Positions 50,099 to 61,300 of a stretch of DNA of 64,000 nucleotides are shown here, in pieces; the first letter of the stretch is position 1, and every line of letters begins with the position of its first letter. The stretch is taken from positions 1-64,000 of the forward strand of contig NZ_JAIEMO010000003.1 of the NCBI RefSeq assembly GCF_019752095.1, in the 5' to 3' direction. Source of the DNA: Nitrosomonas sp. (GTDB lineage Bacteria > Pseudomonadota > Gammaproteobacteria > Burkholderiales > Nitrosomonadaceae). The notes below the pieces were generated by a model. The model saw nothing but the letters and a program-made list of their open reading frames with translations. It did not search any database and was not told the DNA's origin. The position numbers and the translations under genes are program-made.

Positions 50099-51988
50099 TC
50101 AATGCTCCATTCCTTTAGGGGTATACTCAGGCACCCATTTAGTCAGCTGCTCACGAACCTCCTGATCGCTTAATACGGTCACTTTATTCAGCCAAGTCGT
50201 TAACTCCGACAACCACTGTTCATCCATCTGACATGCCTGCGCAATGCGTAATTTTTGATGCGGTGTCGAGAGCGTACTTTCGCTTGTCGCTAATAACTCC
50301 TCATGTAGCTTCTCACCTGGACGCAGCCCCGTAAATTCAACAGGAATATCACCTTCCGCTAAACCGGACAAATGGATCAAATCATTGGCCAGATCAACAA
50401 TTTTAACCGGATCCCCCATATCCAGCACAAATATTTCACCGCCACTTTGCGTACCACCCATCAATCCGGCTTGTAAAACCAGTTGCGCAGCTTCCGGAAT
50501 GGACATGAAATAACGTGTCATTTCTGGATGAGTGATGGTAATCGGACCGCCTTTTGAAATCTGTTCACGGAATTTTGGAATGACACTGCCGGCACTACCC
50601 AGTACATTGCCGAACCGCACCATAACAAAACAGGTCTGGTGCGACGGATGATCCTGATCAAAATTTACATGCTTTGAGATAGATTGCTGCAGAGCTTGGC
50701 ATACCATTTCTGCCAGGCGCTTGCTGGCTCCCATGACGCTCACAGGATTGACCGCCTTGTCGGTGGAAATCAATACAAATTTTTCCACCGAAAAATCAAT
50801 CGCCACCCGGGCCAGCACATGAGTACCCAGCACATTATTCAAAATAGCCTGACACGCATTCTCTTGCTCCATCAGTGGTACATGCTTATACGCAGCGGCA
50901 TGAAAAACCACTGTAGGATGAAATTGCGTGAATAATTGTGTCATCCGGGCATGATCTTTGATGTCGCCAATTACAAATGACATAGTCATGGCAGGATAAC
51001 GAGTCAAGAATTCTTCTTGAATAGTGTAGAGCGAGAACTCACTTAGCTCAACAAAAACAATATTTTTTGGATCAAACGCAACAAGTTGGCGACACAACTC
51101 TGCACCAATCGAACCACCGGCTCCTGTCACCAGAATCACCTTTCCTGTCAGCAAATCATGTAAACCATCGTCATCCAAAACTACGGGCGCTCTACCTAAC
51201 AGATCATCCAGTTGGATTTCACGAATCTGTGACACCGTCGTCTTGCCGTTGATCAGATCCGCATAGGAAGGCACTGTCATCGCTTTCACGCCGATTTCCG
51301 AACACATCTCTAAAGCTTGTCGGTGTATCCGGCGAGAAACGGATGGTATAGCGATAATCACATGCCCAACATTCAGTTTCTGCACCCATTGCGGCAATTC
51401 GCTGATCGTCCCACGCACACGCACGCCCTGTAAGCGAGTACCTAATTTTCTGGGATCATCATCCAACATACCCACCACATGCCACTCACGGCTTCCTGTT
51501 AAAGCTTTCATCAGATTCACGGCCGTTCTGCCAGCACCCAAAATCAATACCAGCTTCGCTTCATAACTTTCCAGGCTATATAGACGGCGTTCTTTCCACG
51601 CCCGGTATATCAAACGACTACCACCCATAATTAGCAGCAATAACAATGGAGCCAGCATCATTACTGCACCGGGAACATTGCCCAACAAGCCAAATAACCA
51701 CAATGTCAAGGTGACCGCTACTGAGCCGACAGCCACCGCCACAACAATTCTTTTTAAATCAGGCAAACTGGCATAACGCCATAACCCTCGATAAAGCCCC
51801 AACCACAAAAATAAACTGCCCTGGATCAATACAATCCAAGGCATGGTTTGTAGTAGGAATATTACTGAGGAAGGCGGGATTTCAAAATTAAAACGGCACA
51901 AATAAGCCACCCACCAAGCCGAAGCAACTGCGATAAAGTCATGGGTAAAAGCAATAAAAGTACGGATTCCGTATCGGTTGGAAAACAT
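50099..51988 (-). CDS. Membrane nucleotide-sugar 4,6-dehydratase (CapD/WbpM type)
   Basis: A 629-aa protein: four N-terminal transmembrane helices, a Rossmann-like domain (LILGAGRTAVNLMKAL), then the extended SDR catalytic domain with VTGAGGSIGAELCRQL (about residue 288), STDKAVNPVSVMGASKRLAEM where Met replaces the usual Tyr of YxxxK as in WbpM-type UDP-GlcNAc dehydratases, and MVRFGNVLGSAGSV. It makes a UDP-4-keto-6-deoxy sugar for O-antigen or exopolysaccharide. Five bases separate it from the following glycosyl-phosphate transferase gene. Confidence 0.94.
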   Translation of the reverse strand: MFSNRYGIRTFIAFTHDFIAVASAWWVAYLCRFNFEIPPSSVIFLLQTMPWIVLIQGSLFLWLGLYRGLWRYASLPDLKRIVVAVAVGSVAVTLTLWLFGLLGNVPGAVMMLAPLLLLLIMGGSRLIYRAWKERRLYSLESYEAKLVLILGAGRTAVNLMKALTGSREWHVVGMLDDDPRKLGTRLQGVRVRGTISELPQWVQKLNVGHVIIAIPSVSRRIHRQALEMCSEIGVKAMTVPSYADLINGKTTVSQIREIQLDDLLGRAPVVLDDDGLHDLLTGKVILVTGAGGSIGAELCRQLVAFDPKNIVFVELSEFSLYTIQEEFLTRYPAMTMSFVIGDIKDHARMTQLFTQFHPTVVFHAAAYKHVPLMEQENACQAILNNVLGTHVLARVAIDFSVEKFVLISTDKAVNPVSVMGASKRLAEMVCQALQQSISKHVNFDQDHPSHQTCFVMVRFGNVLGSAGSVIPKFREQISKGGPITITHPEMTRYFMSIPEAAQLVLQAGLMGGTQSGGEIFVLDMGDPVKIVDLANDLIHLSGLAEGDIPVEFTGLRPGEKLHEELLATSESTLSTPHQKLRIAQACQMDEQWLSELTTWLNKVTVLSDQEVREQLTKWVPEYTPKGMEH

Positions 51989-51993
51989 TTATC

Positions 51994-53007
51994 TTATCCT
52001 CGATCGGAGTGAGTTTTGTAATACCAATCAGAAATAACCATCAATACCAAATACCCCCCCCCAAAAACCATCGCCATCCAGATTTGTAACGCCACATCTT
52101 GCGTATTAGCCCATACCGCACTTGCTCCGGTTGTCAGCATCAATCCATAAAACACTAACGCTGTATTCCGATGCCCCAAACTGCTTTGAACCATGCGTTG
52201 ATAATAGTGTTCACGATGCGCTTGCCAGATTATTTCTCCTTGAAATAATCGTTTTATCAGTGTTACCGTTGCATCTGCGATAAAAGGTGAGAAAATAAGC
52301 ACGGGCACCCATATTGACCAAAGTCGATCAAGCCACCCCAACAAGCCTATGACAACCGCCAGATATCCCAGAGGAATCGATCCCACATCACCCATAAAAA
52401 TACGTGCCGGATAAAAATTATGTATTAAAAAAGCCGTTGCCGCCGCAGCTATCGAGAAATTTATCACAGCAAAATTGTTACTGCCTGCCACGTAAGCAAG
52501 CCATCCGTAGACTCCGAATCCAATCACCGTCATTCCACCCGCCAGACCATCAGAACCATCCATGAAATTGTAAAGATTCGACATCCAGACAACTGCTGCA
52601 ACCGCGAAAATCACACCCCCCCAGCCATAAGCATCCAGTAAAAATGCGGTTGAAAACCCAATGGCAACAGCCGTGTGAACCATCAGCCGACACCAAACCG
52701 GGATTCGCCAAACATCATCAGCCAATGATATTACCATCAACAACCCGATGCCAATTAATACTGCATTAGGTATCGTAATCGAGAAACACAACCAAGTTGC
52801 AACTACTCCAAGAAGCAGGCCTAAACCCCCGATACGAGAAACGGGCGCAGAATGAAGCGAACGTTCATTAGGTCGATCCAAAACCCAATCCGCTTTAACT
52901 TTAATCAACCATAAAATGAAGAAGAATGATAACAAAAATGACAACAGTGGTGCTGCCACAGCTATCGATAAAGGAAAACCCAAAACCATAATGACCGGAT
53001 TATCCAT
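51994..53007 (-). CDS. Undecaprenyl-phosphate glycosyl-1-phosphate transferase (WecA/WbpL type)
   Basis: A 337-aa polytopic enzyme with about ten helices. Family motifs: WVLDRPNERSLHSAP, the Asp pair in SLADDVWRIP, NLYNFMDGSDGLAGGM and FMGDVGSIPLG. It transfers a sugar-1-phosphate to undecaprenyl phosphate, starting repeat-unit assembly. It precedes the CapD-type dehydratase in transcription, a typical pairing (WbpL-WbpM). Confidence 0.94.
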   Translation of the reverse strand: MDNPVIMVLGFPLSIAVAAPLLSFLLSFFFILWLIKVKADWVLDRPNERSLHSAPVSRIGGLGLLLGVVATWLCFSITIPNAVLIGIGLLMVISLADDVWRIPVWCRLMVHTAVAIGFSTAFLLDAYGWGGVIFAVAAVVWMSNLYNFMDGSDGLAGGMTVIGFGVYGWLAYVAGSNNFAVINFSIAAAATAFLIHNFYPARIFMGDVGSIPLGYLAVVIGLLGWLDRLWSIWVPVLIFSPFIADATVTLIKRLFQGEIIWQAHREHYYQRMVQSSLGHRNTALVFYGLMLTTGASAVWANTQDVALQIWMAMVFGGGYLVLMVISDWYYKTHSDRG

Positions 53008-53025
53008 GCTTGATTACAAAAAATT

Positions 53026-53061
53026 AACCACTTCCCCATCGCACCCGACAAAAAAGTGGTT
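53026..53061 (-). terminator. Terminator of the glyoxylate aminotransferase gene
   Basis: AACCACTT and AAGTGGTT form an 8-bp stem around a 20-nt loop. On the minus strand TAATTTTTTG follows directly, a T-run that fits termination after the aminotransferase. Confidence 0.65.
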
Positions 53062-53095
53062 CAAATTGTCCTATTGCAACTAACTTAATATGGTC

Positions 53096-54313
53096 TTATA
53101 GCATAGGATTTGCAGCATAGCTCTTATGCGCCGCAGCTGCAGCAGCACCGCGCTCTACTTCCAATCCCATATCAGATAAGATCGTTTCCAGCGCATTCAG
53201 GCAGAAAATCACCTTATCTATCCGGCTGGATGTGCCCATCAATCCGAAACGCCATACTTTCCCGGCGAAATCGCCTAATCCAGCACCTATTTCAAGGCTA
53301 TATTCAGCCAACAGGCGGCGGCGCACCTCTTTCTCATCAACACCAGCCGGTACAAAAACGGAGTTCAATTGCGGCAGACGATATTGCTCAGCAACCACAT
53401 AACTCATTCCCAATGCCGCAAAACCGTCTTTGAGTGCCTCATAATTATTGCGATGACGCGCCCAAGAATGCTCCAAACCCTCTTCCGCCAGCATCAGCAG
53501 GGATTCATGCAATGCATACAATGCATTGGTCGGCGCAGTATGGTGATAAGTACGCGCAGCCGATCCCCAGTAATTCAACAACAGACTGATATCCATAAAC
53601 CAGCTATGCACTTTGGTTTTGCGATTTTTAACCAGCTCCGTCACACGATCGGAGAAACTCACCGGCGACAGGCCCGGGGGGCAGGACAAACATTTCTGAC
53701 TACCGGAATAGATCGCATCAATTCCCCATTCGTCAACCTTGATGGGTGTTCCGCCAAGCGATGTAACCGTGTCAACAATAGTCATGCAATCATACTTATG
53801 TGCAAGCTCGCACAGCGTCTTGGCATCCGATGAAGCACCGGTTGAGGTTTCAGCATGCACAAACGCGATAATCTTGGTATCGGGATTTTTTTTCAGTGCA
53901 TCTTCAACTTTCTGTGGGTCAACCGGCTCTCCCCACTTGTCCATCACCGCTACCGCAACACCACCATGTCGTTCGACGTTCTCGATCATACGGCCGCCAA
54001 ATACCCCATTGCTGCAAACAATCACCTTGTCACCCGGCTCGATCATATTGACAAAACACATCTCCATACCCACCGATCCAGGCCCCGAAACCGGGAAAGT
54101 CATGCGATTTTTGGTTTGGAAGGCATAGCGCATCAGGCCTTTGATTTCTTCCATCATCTCGGTAAAAACGGGATCCAAGTGTCCCAAGGTTGGACGAGCC
54201 ATGGCATTCAACACACGCGGATGCGTATCCGATGGTCCGGGCCCCATCAAAACCCGTTGCGGTGGATAAAAAACTTTAATTTCTTTTTCTGGACGAAAAT
54301 CTTCGGTATTCAT
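53096..54313 (-). CDS. Serine/alanine-glyoxylate aminotransferase
   Basis: A 405-aa class V PLP aminotransferase. ATG 54313 with AGGA upstream is preferred to the in-frame TTG at 54319. Motifs: RVLMGPGPSDTHPRVL, VSGPGSVGMEM, AETSTGASSDAK, IVDTVTSLGGTP and the PLP lysine in YSGSQKCLSCPPGLSP. It would transaminate glyoxylate to glycine, fitting salvage of 2-phosphoglycolate made by RuBisCO oxygenation. The C-terminus is an Ala-rich tail (GAAAAAAHKSYAANPML). Serine versus alanine as donor cannot be told from sequence. Confidence 0.93.
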   Translation of the reverse strand: MNTEDFRPEKEIKVFYPPQRVLMGPGPSDTHPRVLNAMARPTLGHLDPVFTEMMEEIKGLMRYAFQTKNRMTFPVSGPGSVGMEMCFVNMIEPGDKVIVCSNGVFGGRMIENVERHGGVAVAVMDKWGEPVDPQKVEDALKKNPDTKIIAFVHAETSTGASSDAKTLCELAHKYDCMTIVDTVTSLGGTPIKVDEWGIDAIYSGSQKCLSCPPGLSPVSFSDRVTELVKNRKTKVHSWFMDISLLLNYWGSAARTYHHTAPTNALYALHESLLMLAEEGLEHSWARHRNNYEALKDGFAALGMSYVVAEQYRLPQLNSVFVPAGVDEKEVRRRLLAEYSLEIGAGLGDFAGKVWRFGLMGTSSRIDKVIFCLNALETILSDMGLEVERGAAAAAAHKSYAANPML

Positions 54314-54646
54314 GAACAATCCTAAGTAAATAATAGAGTCTGATTAATTTTTGAAAAATATTAATTTTAACAAGTGAAACGAGAGTTTACTATAAACCAA
54401 GGTATGCTCAAAAAATTATCCGTATGGATAACCCAGGAATATTTCATAACAATATGGAAAATAGCGTTATTATCTGCAGAGCACATAAAATCTCTCCCTG
54501 CATTACCTAACCGACCTTTGAAAAATTTCGGTCCTCGTCCGAGTGTGCAATACAAATTATCTGATACCATTCGATTTTCCCATCAAGTGCGAATCCTCAG
54601 CAACCTCGACAACTGCAGAACCGGATAAAAATACTTCCAATTTGAT
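54314..54646. other. Intergenic stretch between divergent genes
   Basis: About 330 bp between the aminotransferase and the lipoprotein. Overlapping frames of 84 (+) and 67 (-) codons have no motifs or ribosome sites. AT-rich sequence near 54330-54370 may hold the aminotransferase promoter. Confidence 0.4.
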
Positions 54647-55183
54647 ATGCACTCCTTCTCGTATAGACTGATCACATTTCTGCTATGCGGGCTTCTGTTG
54701 CCCGCTTGCATGACAGCGCCTGCACGAGAAGTATTACTAAGCCAGAAGGTTATTTATAACCACAGCAGCGGTAAAAACTACATAGAAATTGCAGAATGCT
54801 TAAAAAGCGATGATGGATTTCATTTGCCGAAATGGCATCGTCATACCTGGCGTGATATCACGACATATTTCATCTATCATGAATCACTGCAAGTCCACGG
54901 ATACCCGCAAATGCACGATAATGCTGCAAAAACATATTACATCACAGAAATTCATGACCCAAGGTATTCCGGGAAAATCAACGAAACGATTACCCATGGC
55001 AATGGAAACTGGATCATGACCATCAAAGACGCCAGCAATCCACAGCACACTCAATCCGAAATCGAAATCCGCAGCAATCAAGATCTGCTGAGTGATTATC
55101 CATCGGATGCGTACACTCCAGATCAAAATGCGTCACTGTCCCAGCGCTTATATAAAGTGGAAAAAATTGATCATTGCTTCTGA
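54647..55183 (+). CDS. Lipoprotein of unknown function
   Basis: A 178-aa protein with a signal helix (LITFLLCGLLLPAC) and lipobox LPAC. The mature part is rich in His, Tyr and Asn (PKWHRHTWRDITTYFIYH) with one later Cys near the end. No domain recognised. It lies 78 bases before the acyltransferase, so the two may be co-transcribed. Confidence 0.75.
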   Translation: MHSFSYRLITFLLCGLLLPACMTAPAREVLLSQKVIYNHSSGKNYIEIAECLKSDDGFHLPKWHRHTWRDITTYFIYHESLQVHGYPQMHDNAAKTYYITEIHDPRYSGKINETITHGNGNWIMTIKDASNPQHTQSEIEIRSNQDLLSDYPSDAYTPDQNASLSQRLYKVEKIDHCF

Positions 55184-55261
55184 CTTCAGACTTGTTTCCG
55201 GTATGTTAGTCTACCGGTAAACATAGACTGAAAATTCCCGAGCACATAAAAAGATGACTTT

Positions 55262-56404
55262 ATGAGCGACTTGCGTGTGGACTCTAATATTCGTTTTTCA
55301 AATCTGGATAAGTTGCGCGCATTTGCAGCGATCAGTGTTGTCGTTTATCACGTAATCGAGCACACGGGCTGGTCGTCTTTTCCAGTGACAGGACCCAACT
55401 TATGGTGGAGAACCGGGTGGTTAGGTGTTGATTTATTTTTTGTGATCAGTGGATTTGTCATTTATTTTAGTGCATTCTCACTGGGAAAATCTTATGGATC
55501 TGCATGGAAATCAGTCTATGCCTCCCATCGCTTTTTTAGAATCGCACCCCTATATTTCTTTACCTGCATTATTTTTGTTTTCCTCATTCAGCCACAAATT
55601 CTATTTACGCCTGTATCCAATATTTCCTTTCAATTCATTTCACATCTTTTGTTTTTTCATAATTTTTTTCCCAGCACTCAAGGCGCAATCAATGGCGTAA
55701 ATTGGTCTATCGGTGTAGAAATGCAGTTTTATCTTCTCATTCTTATTTTCTGGGATTGGATCAAACGTGCTTCGCCACTGAAAATTCTGTTGGTGTTTAG
55801 CGCAATCGCCTGCATGTGGAAGATAGCGGCATTTTACATGCTCCACTCAGCAGGCGCGCATAAGCTATGGTTTGCAACTGCTCAATTGCCCGGTTCACTG
55901 GATGTGTTCGGATTTGGCATTGCCGCATGCAAATGGGTTCTGGCCAAAGGCAATCGCAATGATTTGGCTCACTTAGGAATCAAAGCGCTGATTGCTATCA
56001 GCGCAGGCTTTATCATGATCAAGCTTTTGTGGATGACGCCTAATTACTGGGGTTCTGTGTATTATGTGGGTTTTTTCAGAATCCTGACTGGCTTAAGCGC
56101 CGCAGCGCTAATAATCTTCCTGATTGCGCTACCGAATACGACGCTTGGGTGGTTTTCCGGAATTATCGATTATCTGGGAAAAATTAGTTATGGCATTTAT
56201 CTATGGCATCTGCCCATCATCTTGAGTCTAAAAAATTTAAATATCAATGCCGGCTTGATCTTTCTTCTCGCAACCTTAGCATGTACCGTGATACTCGCAT
56301 CTGTTACCTACCACTTGATTGAGAAAAGCTGGATTCAGCAGGGAAAAAGTGACCTAATGTGCTCTAAAATCGGCGCAATTCTTAAATCGATCAAGTTAAA
56401 TTAG
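55262..56404 (+). CDS. Acyltransferase 3 family membrane protein
   Basis: A 380-aa polytopic membrane acyltransferase (OafA-like). The family start NLDKLRAFAAISVVVYHVIEH contains the catalytic His, and GWLGVDLFFVISGFVIYF follows. Ten or so helices. Such enzymes O-acetylate surface polysaccharide or lipid, in keeping with the preceding envelope genes; substrate unknown. Confidence 0.9.
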   Translation: MSDLRVDSNIRFSNLDKLRAFAAISVVVYHVIEHTGWSSFPVTGPNLWWRTGWLGVDLFFVISGFVIYFSAFSLGKSYGSAWKSVYASHRFFRIAPLYFFTCIIFVFLIQPQILFTPVSNISFQFISHLLFFHNFFPSTQGAINGVNWSIGVEMQFYLLILIFWDWIKRASPLKILLVFSAIACMWKIAAFYMLHSAGAHKLWFATAQLPGSLDVFGFGIAACKWVLAKGNRNDLAHLGIKALIAISAGFIMIKLLWMTPNYWGSVYYVGFFRILTGLSAAALIIFLIALPNTTLGWFSGIIDYLGKISYGIYLWHLPIILSLKNLNINAGLIFLLATLACTVILASVTYHLIEKSWIQQGKSDLMCSKIGAILKSIKLN

Positions 56405-56500
56405 AAACTGCAACATAATAAAACACCTAACCCCGCCGTCCGACTCTTTGTTTCTGCCATTATATTCGGGCTGATAGTGTAAATTTAAATTAGGGTTTTA

Positions 56501-58324
56501 TTATGGTGATATTAGTTGTTGCAAGTAGCTACGCCATCCCCCAAATTGACTGATATCTATTGTATTCTCGACGGCGTAACGCTCGCAGACAAAGCCTAGC
56601 AGCGCCTCACCACTTGCCAATATAATCGTGCCGATCCCTAGCGGTGCTGGAATATTGGCTACAAAATCTCCTAATTCGCGTACTGGTAGCTCCCAAACTT
56701 CCACTTCAATCGCAAAGCCCTGTTCATTCTTGTTGACTCGAACCAAGCCAGGACGTTGCGGAGGATTGCCTGGTAATGCGTAAAGTCTGTAGTTAGGTGC
56801 AGTAGTGGTACTTGTCACCAATCGGCCTCGACGGCTGGTTAATTGCTCATTCAATGGCAAACCAGATAAATGTGCGCCACAAACAGCTATCCACACCTGT
56901 CCCGATTCGGACACAGCGGGAAAATGCGTAACCTGACGCAATGCAATGCCAGTTGCGCCCAGAGGTAGTGATTGAGCTTGCTGCAATCGGTGGGCAAGAT
57001 GCAGCAATGGTTCATCTTGGTGGGTCGGCGCTGCCAATGTTATACCAAAAGGCAGTCCATTACTCTGAAAACCAGCAGGAACGGCGACTGCCGCATAGTC
57101 AAGCAAATTCATGAAATTGGTATAGTAGCCCAGATTGCTGTTGAGATGGATGGGATCCTGCTGCATGGCTTGAATGGGGTAGATCGTCCCAGCAGTGGGT
57201 GTTAACAAACAATCAACGTTGGCCCAAATCTGATCTGCCTGTTGCTTGATGCGGCGTAATTGATAAAAACCATTAAATGCATCAGCAGCTGAGCGTTGTT
57301 TCGCGGTTGCGATAATTTCACGAACCGGTGCAATGACTTGATCGCCATGCAACTCGAAAAACGATTGAATCGCTGCATAACGTTCAGCTACCCAAGGACC
57401 TTCGTAAAGCAGTCGCGCAGCTTCAAGAAAGGGTTCAAAATCAATCTCGACGGCCTCTCCGCCCTGTGCTTGCATACGCGTTATTGTTGCACTAAATAAT
57501 CGCTCGCTCTCGCGATTATCGAAAAATTCAAGTTGTTGCTTGCGTGGAATGCCAAAACGAAAATGGAAAGCGGTGCCAAAATTAAAACCATGCTCTTTTC
57601 TTTCCTCAGAATAGATATCGGCTTCGTCGTAGCCGGCAGAAATTGCCAGGATGCGTGCCACGTCAACAGCAGTAAAGGCAAAGATGGATACCGTATCAAG
57701 AGAACGGCAGGCAGGCACTACCCCATGCGTCGAGAGCCAGCCTCGGGTAGGTTTATATCCGATCAGATTATTAAAAGCGGCAGGAACTCTACCTGAGCCT
57801 GCAGTATCGGTACCGAGGCTGAAACATATCTGCCCCTTGGCCACGGCGACAGCCGAACCTGAACTTGAACCACCGGAAATATAAGCAGGATCAAAGGCGT
57901 TCCGGCAAGCGCCATAGGGAGATCGCGTGCCATTCAGTCCAGTAGCGAACTGGTCGAGATTGGTTTTGCCGATGGGAATTGCGCCCGCATCGATCAATCT
58001 TTGCACCACAGTTGCATTACGCGAGGGTGTGTAGGCAAAATCCGGACAAGCGGCCGTGGTTGGCAATCCAGCTAAATCTATATTGTCTTTGATAGCGAAG
58101 GGTATGCCATACAGCGGGAGCGATGCCATACCTGCTGTTTCTACCTTACGGGCATAGTCTTTCAATGATTCCAGCGGAAGCATCGAAATCCAGGCATGAT
58201 CCGGATCATTCTGAATCTCGGCATGAATTGCTTCAACCAACTGAGTCGGTGATAGTTCATCACTCGCGTAACATTGCAGCAATGATGCGATGTCGCCAAG
58301 CGGCAACAGCTTCTTTGCCATCAT
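56501..58324 (-). CDS. atzF: Allophanate hydrolase
   Basis: A 607-aa amidase-signature enzyme hydrolysing allophanate to two ammonia and CO2. The catalytic Lys is in GIPFAIKDNIDLAG, and the cis-Ser/Ser pair is in ISGGSSSGSAVAVAKG and TDTAGSGRVPAAF. The C-terminal ~150 residues form the second AtzF domain (MVRVNKNEQGFAIEVEVWELP-like segment). Its start overlaps the carboxylase stop by four bases (ATGA), so it is the last, coupled gene of the operon. Confidence 0.95.
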   Translation of the reverse strand: MMAKKLLPLGDIASLLQCYASDELSPTQLVEAIHAEIQNDPDHAWISMLPLESLKDYARKVETAGMASLPLYGIPFAIKDNIDLAGLPTTAACPDFAYTPSRNATVVQRLIDAGAIPIGKTNLDQFATGLNGTRSPYGACRNAFDPAYISGGSSSGSAVAVAKGQICFSLGTDTAGSGRVPAAFNNLIGYKPTRGWLSTHGVVPACRSLDTVSIFAFTAVDVARILAISAGYDEADIYSEERKEHGFNFGTAFHFRFGIPRKQQLEFFDNRESERLFSATITRMQAQGGEAVEIDFEPFLEAARLLYEGPWVAERYAAIQSFFELHGDQVIAPVREIIATAKQRSAADAFNGFYQLRRIKQQADQIWANVDCLLTPTAGTIYPIQAMQQDPIHLNSNLGYYTNFMNLLDYAAVAVPAGFQSNGLPFGITLAAPTHQDEPLLHLAHRLQQAQSLPLGATGIALRQVTHFPAVSESGQVWIAVCGAHLSGLPLNEQLTSRRGRLVTSTTTAPNYRLYALPGNPPQRPGLVRVNKNEQGFAIEVEVWELPVRELGDFVANIPAPLGIGTIILASGEALLGFVCERYAVENTIDISQFGGWRSYLQQLISP

Positions 58325-61300
58325 TTTTCTTCCTGAACGATAAAAAGCACCTGCCCGGCAGATACGTATCCTCCTTGCTTGCAGAATAACTGCCGTATCG
58401 TACCAGTAACTGGTGAATCTACTGCGAACTCCATTTTCATCGACTCAATGACGATAACCGGCTTACCCGCTTCGATATGCTCACCTTCTTTGACCAACAG
58501 CTTCCAGACTGTGCCGGTTACTTGAGCACTGATCGCTTGCGCATCTTCCGGCAAGTCCAGTTCACTTTGTGAGTCGGCATCATCCAGTATGTCTTCGTTG
58601 ACATAATGGGACAAATTGTTTGCTTCCCAGACTCGTCGCTCGGCTTCAAATGCCGCTTGTTGCTTGACTTTAAATGCGCTGATGCTGGTAGCTTGCTGTT
58701 GCAGGAAGGCATTGTATTGTTTAAGATTCAAAACTGTTTCTTCGATGCGAAGTTTAAAGTGTCCGCTAATAAAATCCTTACGCAACTTGAGCAATTCATT
58801 TGCACTGACCGGATAGAACCGGATCTGGTCAAAGAAACGCAATAACCAGGGCTTGCCATCTGTGAAATCTTCTGTTTGACGATAGCGATTCCACATCGGT
58901 ATAGTACGCCCGACGAATTGATAGCCACCGGGACCCTCCATGCCATACACGCACAAATAAGCGCCGCCTATACCGACCGCATTTTCAGGCGTCCAGGTAC
59001 GAGCTGGATTGTACTTGGTGGTCACTAAGCGATGGCGAGGATCCAGCGGGGTAGCCACAGGTGCGCCCAAATAGACATCTCCTAGCCCCATCACCAAATA
59101 ACTGGCTGCGAAAACGATGTTCCGGACATCCTCAGTACTTTCCAGCCCATTCATCCGTCGGATAAATTCGATATTGCTCGGGCACCAAGGCGCATCGCTG
59201 CGCACCGATTGCATATATTTCTCGATCGCCAATTGCGTTGCAGCATCATCCCAAGATAAAGGAAGGTGAACAATGCGGGATGGCACTTCCATGTCATCAA
59301 TCGCAGGCAATTGCCTTTCCCCCGCAATCAGAAGATCCAGCAATGCATCACGCGATAGTTGCAGGGATTCAAAGTGGATTTGCAAGGAACGGATGCCAGG
59401 GGTCAAATCCAGGATACCGCAAAGCCCGTTGTCGATACATTGCTGCAACCAGTTCATTAGGGCATGAGTACGAAAGCGCAAATTCAGATCAAGCACCGGC
59501 GGCCCATACTCGATCAGCAAGTATTTGTCGCCGGATTGACGATAAGTCACTTGCATCTGTTCTTCACTTTGAGGAATACGATGCAGAACAGGATCTTCCA
59601 GTTCTTGGGAGATGAAATAAACCGGCTTATGTTGATTCGTCTGCAATTCCTGAATTAATTCTATCTGCTGCTGTTCCAGCGCAGTTGCCTGCTCTATTGA
59701 TACAGGATAGAAGCGGACATTGTCGCCGGGTTTAAGTTGTCCGATTTTCCAAAGCTCTGCCTGAGTAATGGTGACCGGACAAACAAAACCACCCAGACTG
59801 GGGCCATCAGGGCCCAGTATGATCGGCATATCTCCGGTAAAATCGACTGCGCCGATAGCATAAGCGTTATCGTGAATATTGGAAGGATGCAAACCAGCCT
59901 CCCCACCATCGCTGCGCGCCCATTGTGGCTTGGGGCCAATCAGCCTTACGCCTGTGCGGCTTGAATTATGATGCACCTTCCATTCTGCAGCAAAAAAATG
60001 TTCGATATCCGCCGGAGTGAAAAAATCAGGGGCGCCATGAGGGCCATACAGCACCGCGATTTCCCATCGATTGGTATAGCGCGGAATCAATTCGTGCGGA
60101 AAGCACCGTGAAACAGGAGGACAAGGAGATGGAAGCAAAGGAATACGAAGCACATCACCGGCACGCAATACACGTCCGGCATGCCCGCCAAATTGCCCAA
60201 GCGTAAAAGTGGATTTACTACCCAGGTAATCCGGCACTTGAAAACCGCCATACACAGCTAGATAAGCCCGGCTGCCGCCCTGTTTGATCTTGCCAAATTG
60301 CAAACATGAACCTGCTTTGACGAAATGAGATTGCCACTGCAACAGCGGCTCACTGTCCAACAACACATCCATCGACGCACCGCAAATCGCGATGATACTG
60401 TCGCAATTAAAACGCAGCGTCGGGCCTGCGAGAGTGATTTCCAATCCAGCGCTATTATCAGAATTATTGACCAATCGATTAGCAACACGAAAGGCCAGGC
60501 CATCCATTGGCCCGGAAGGCGGAACGCCCACATTCCAGTAACCGATACGCCCCGGATAATCCTGGATCATAGTCTGTACACCGGGACTCAAAACGTCGAT
60601 ACTGTGCGGCTGATAATGAAATCCGTTGAGAAATTGCGTGTTCGACTGCCCATTTCGGAACACCGCACTGTGCAATATTTGCTCAAGATATTCGAGATTG
60701 GTTTCAATCCCATACAGCGATGTGTTCTCCAATGCATCCAACAGTTTGGCTATAGCCTCTCCTCTCTCCGGCGCATGGACGATGATTTTCGCTAGCATCG
60801 GATCGTAAAACGCGGAAACTTCTATGCCGCGCTCGACCCAGGTTTCAACGCGCGCGGCAGCAGAAAATTCCACTGCAGTCAGTGTACCGCTGGAAGGTTG
60901 GAACTCTTTCGCAGGATTCTCGGCATACACTCTTGTTTGAATAGAAACTCCGCGAGGCTGAATGGTGAAGGAGTCAAGCGGCGGCATATCACCGGCGGCT
61001 TGTCGCACCATCCATTCCACCAGATCAAAACCGGTGACTTCTTCGGTCACGCCATGTTCAACCTGCAGGCGCGTGTTAACCTCGAGAAAATAAAATTGGC
61101 CCGTAGCATCATCAAATATATATTCCACTGTGCCAGCGGATTGATAATTGACGGCCTTGCCGAGTCGTACTGCCGTATCCAGCAATGCCTGTCGCAGATG
61201 TGGCGCAAGATTGGGCGCGGGCGTTTCCTCGATGACTTTTTGGTTACGCCGTTGCATGGAGCAATCCCGTTCGCCCAACGCGACAACTTGGCCTCTGCCG

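Noticed and set aside
54374..54628. 84-codon plus-strand frame between aminotransferase and lipoprotein
   Set aside because: No ribosome site, no motif and unusual composition; an overlapping minus-strand frame is equally long.
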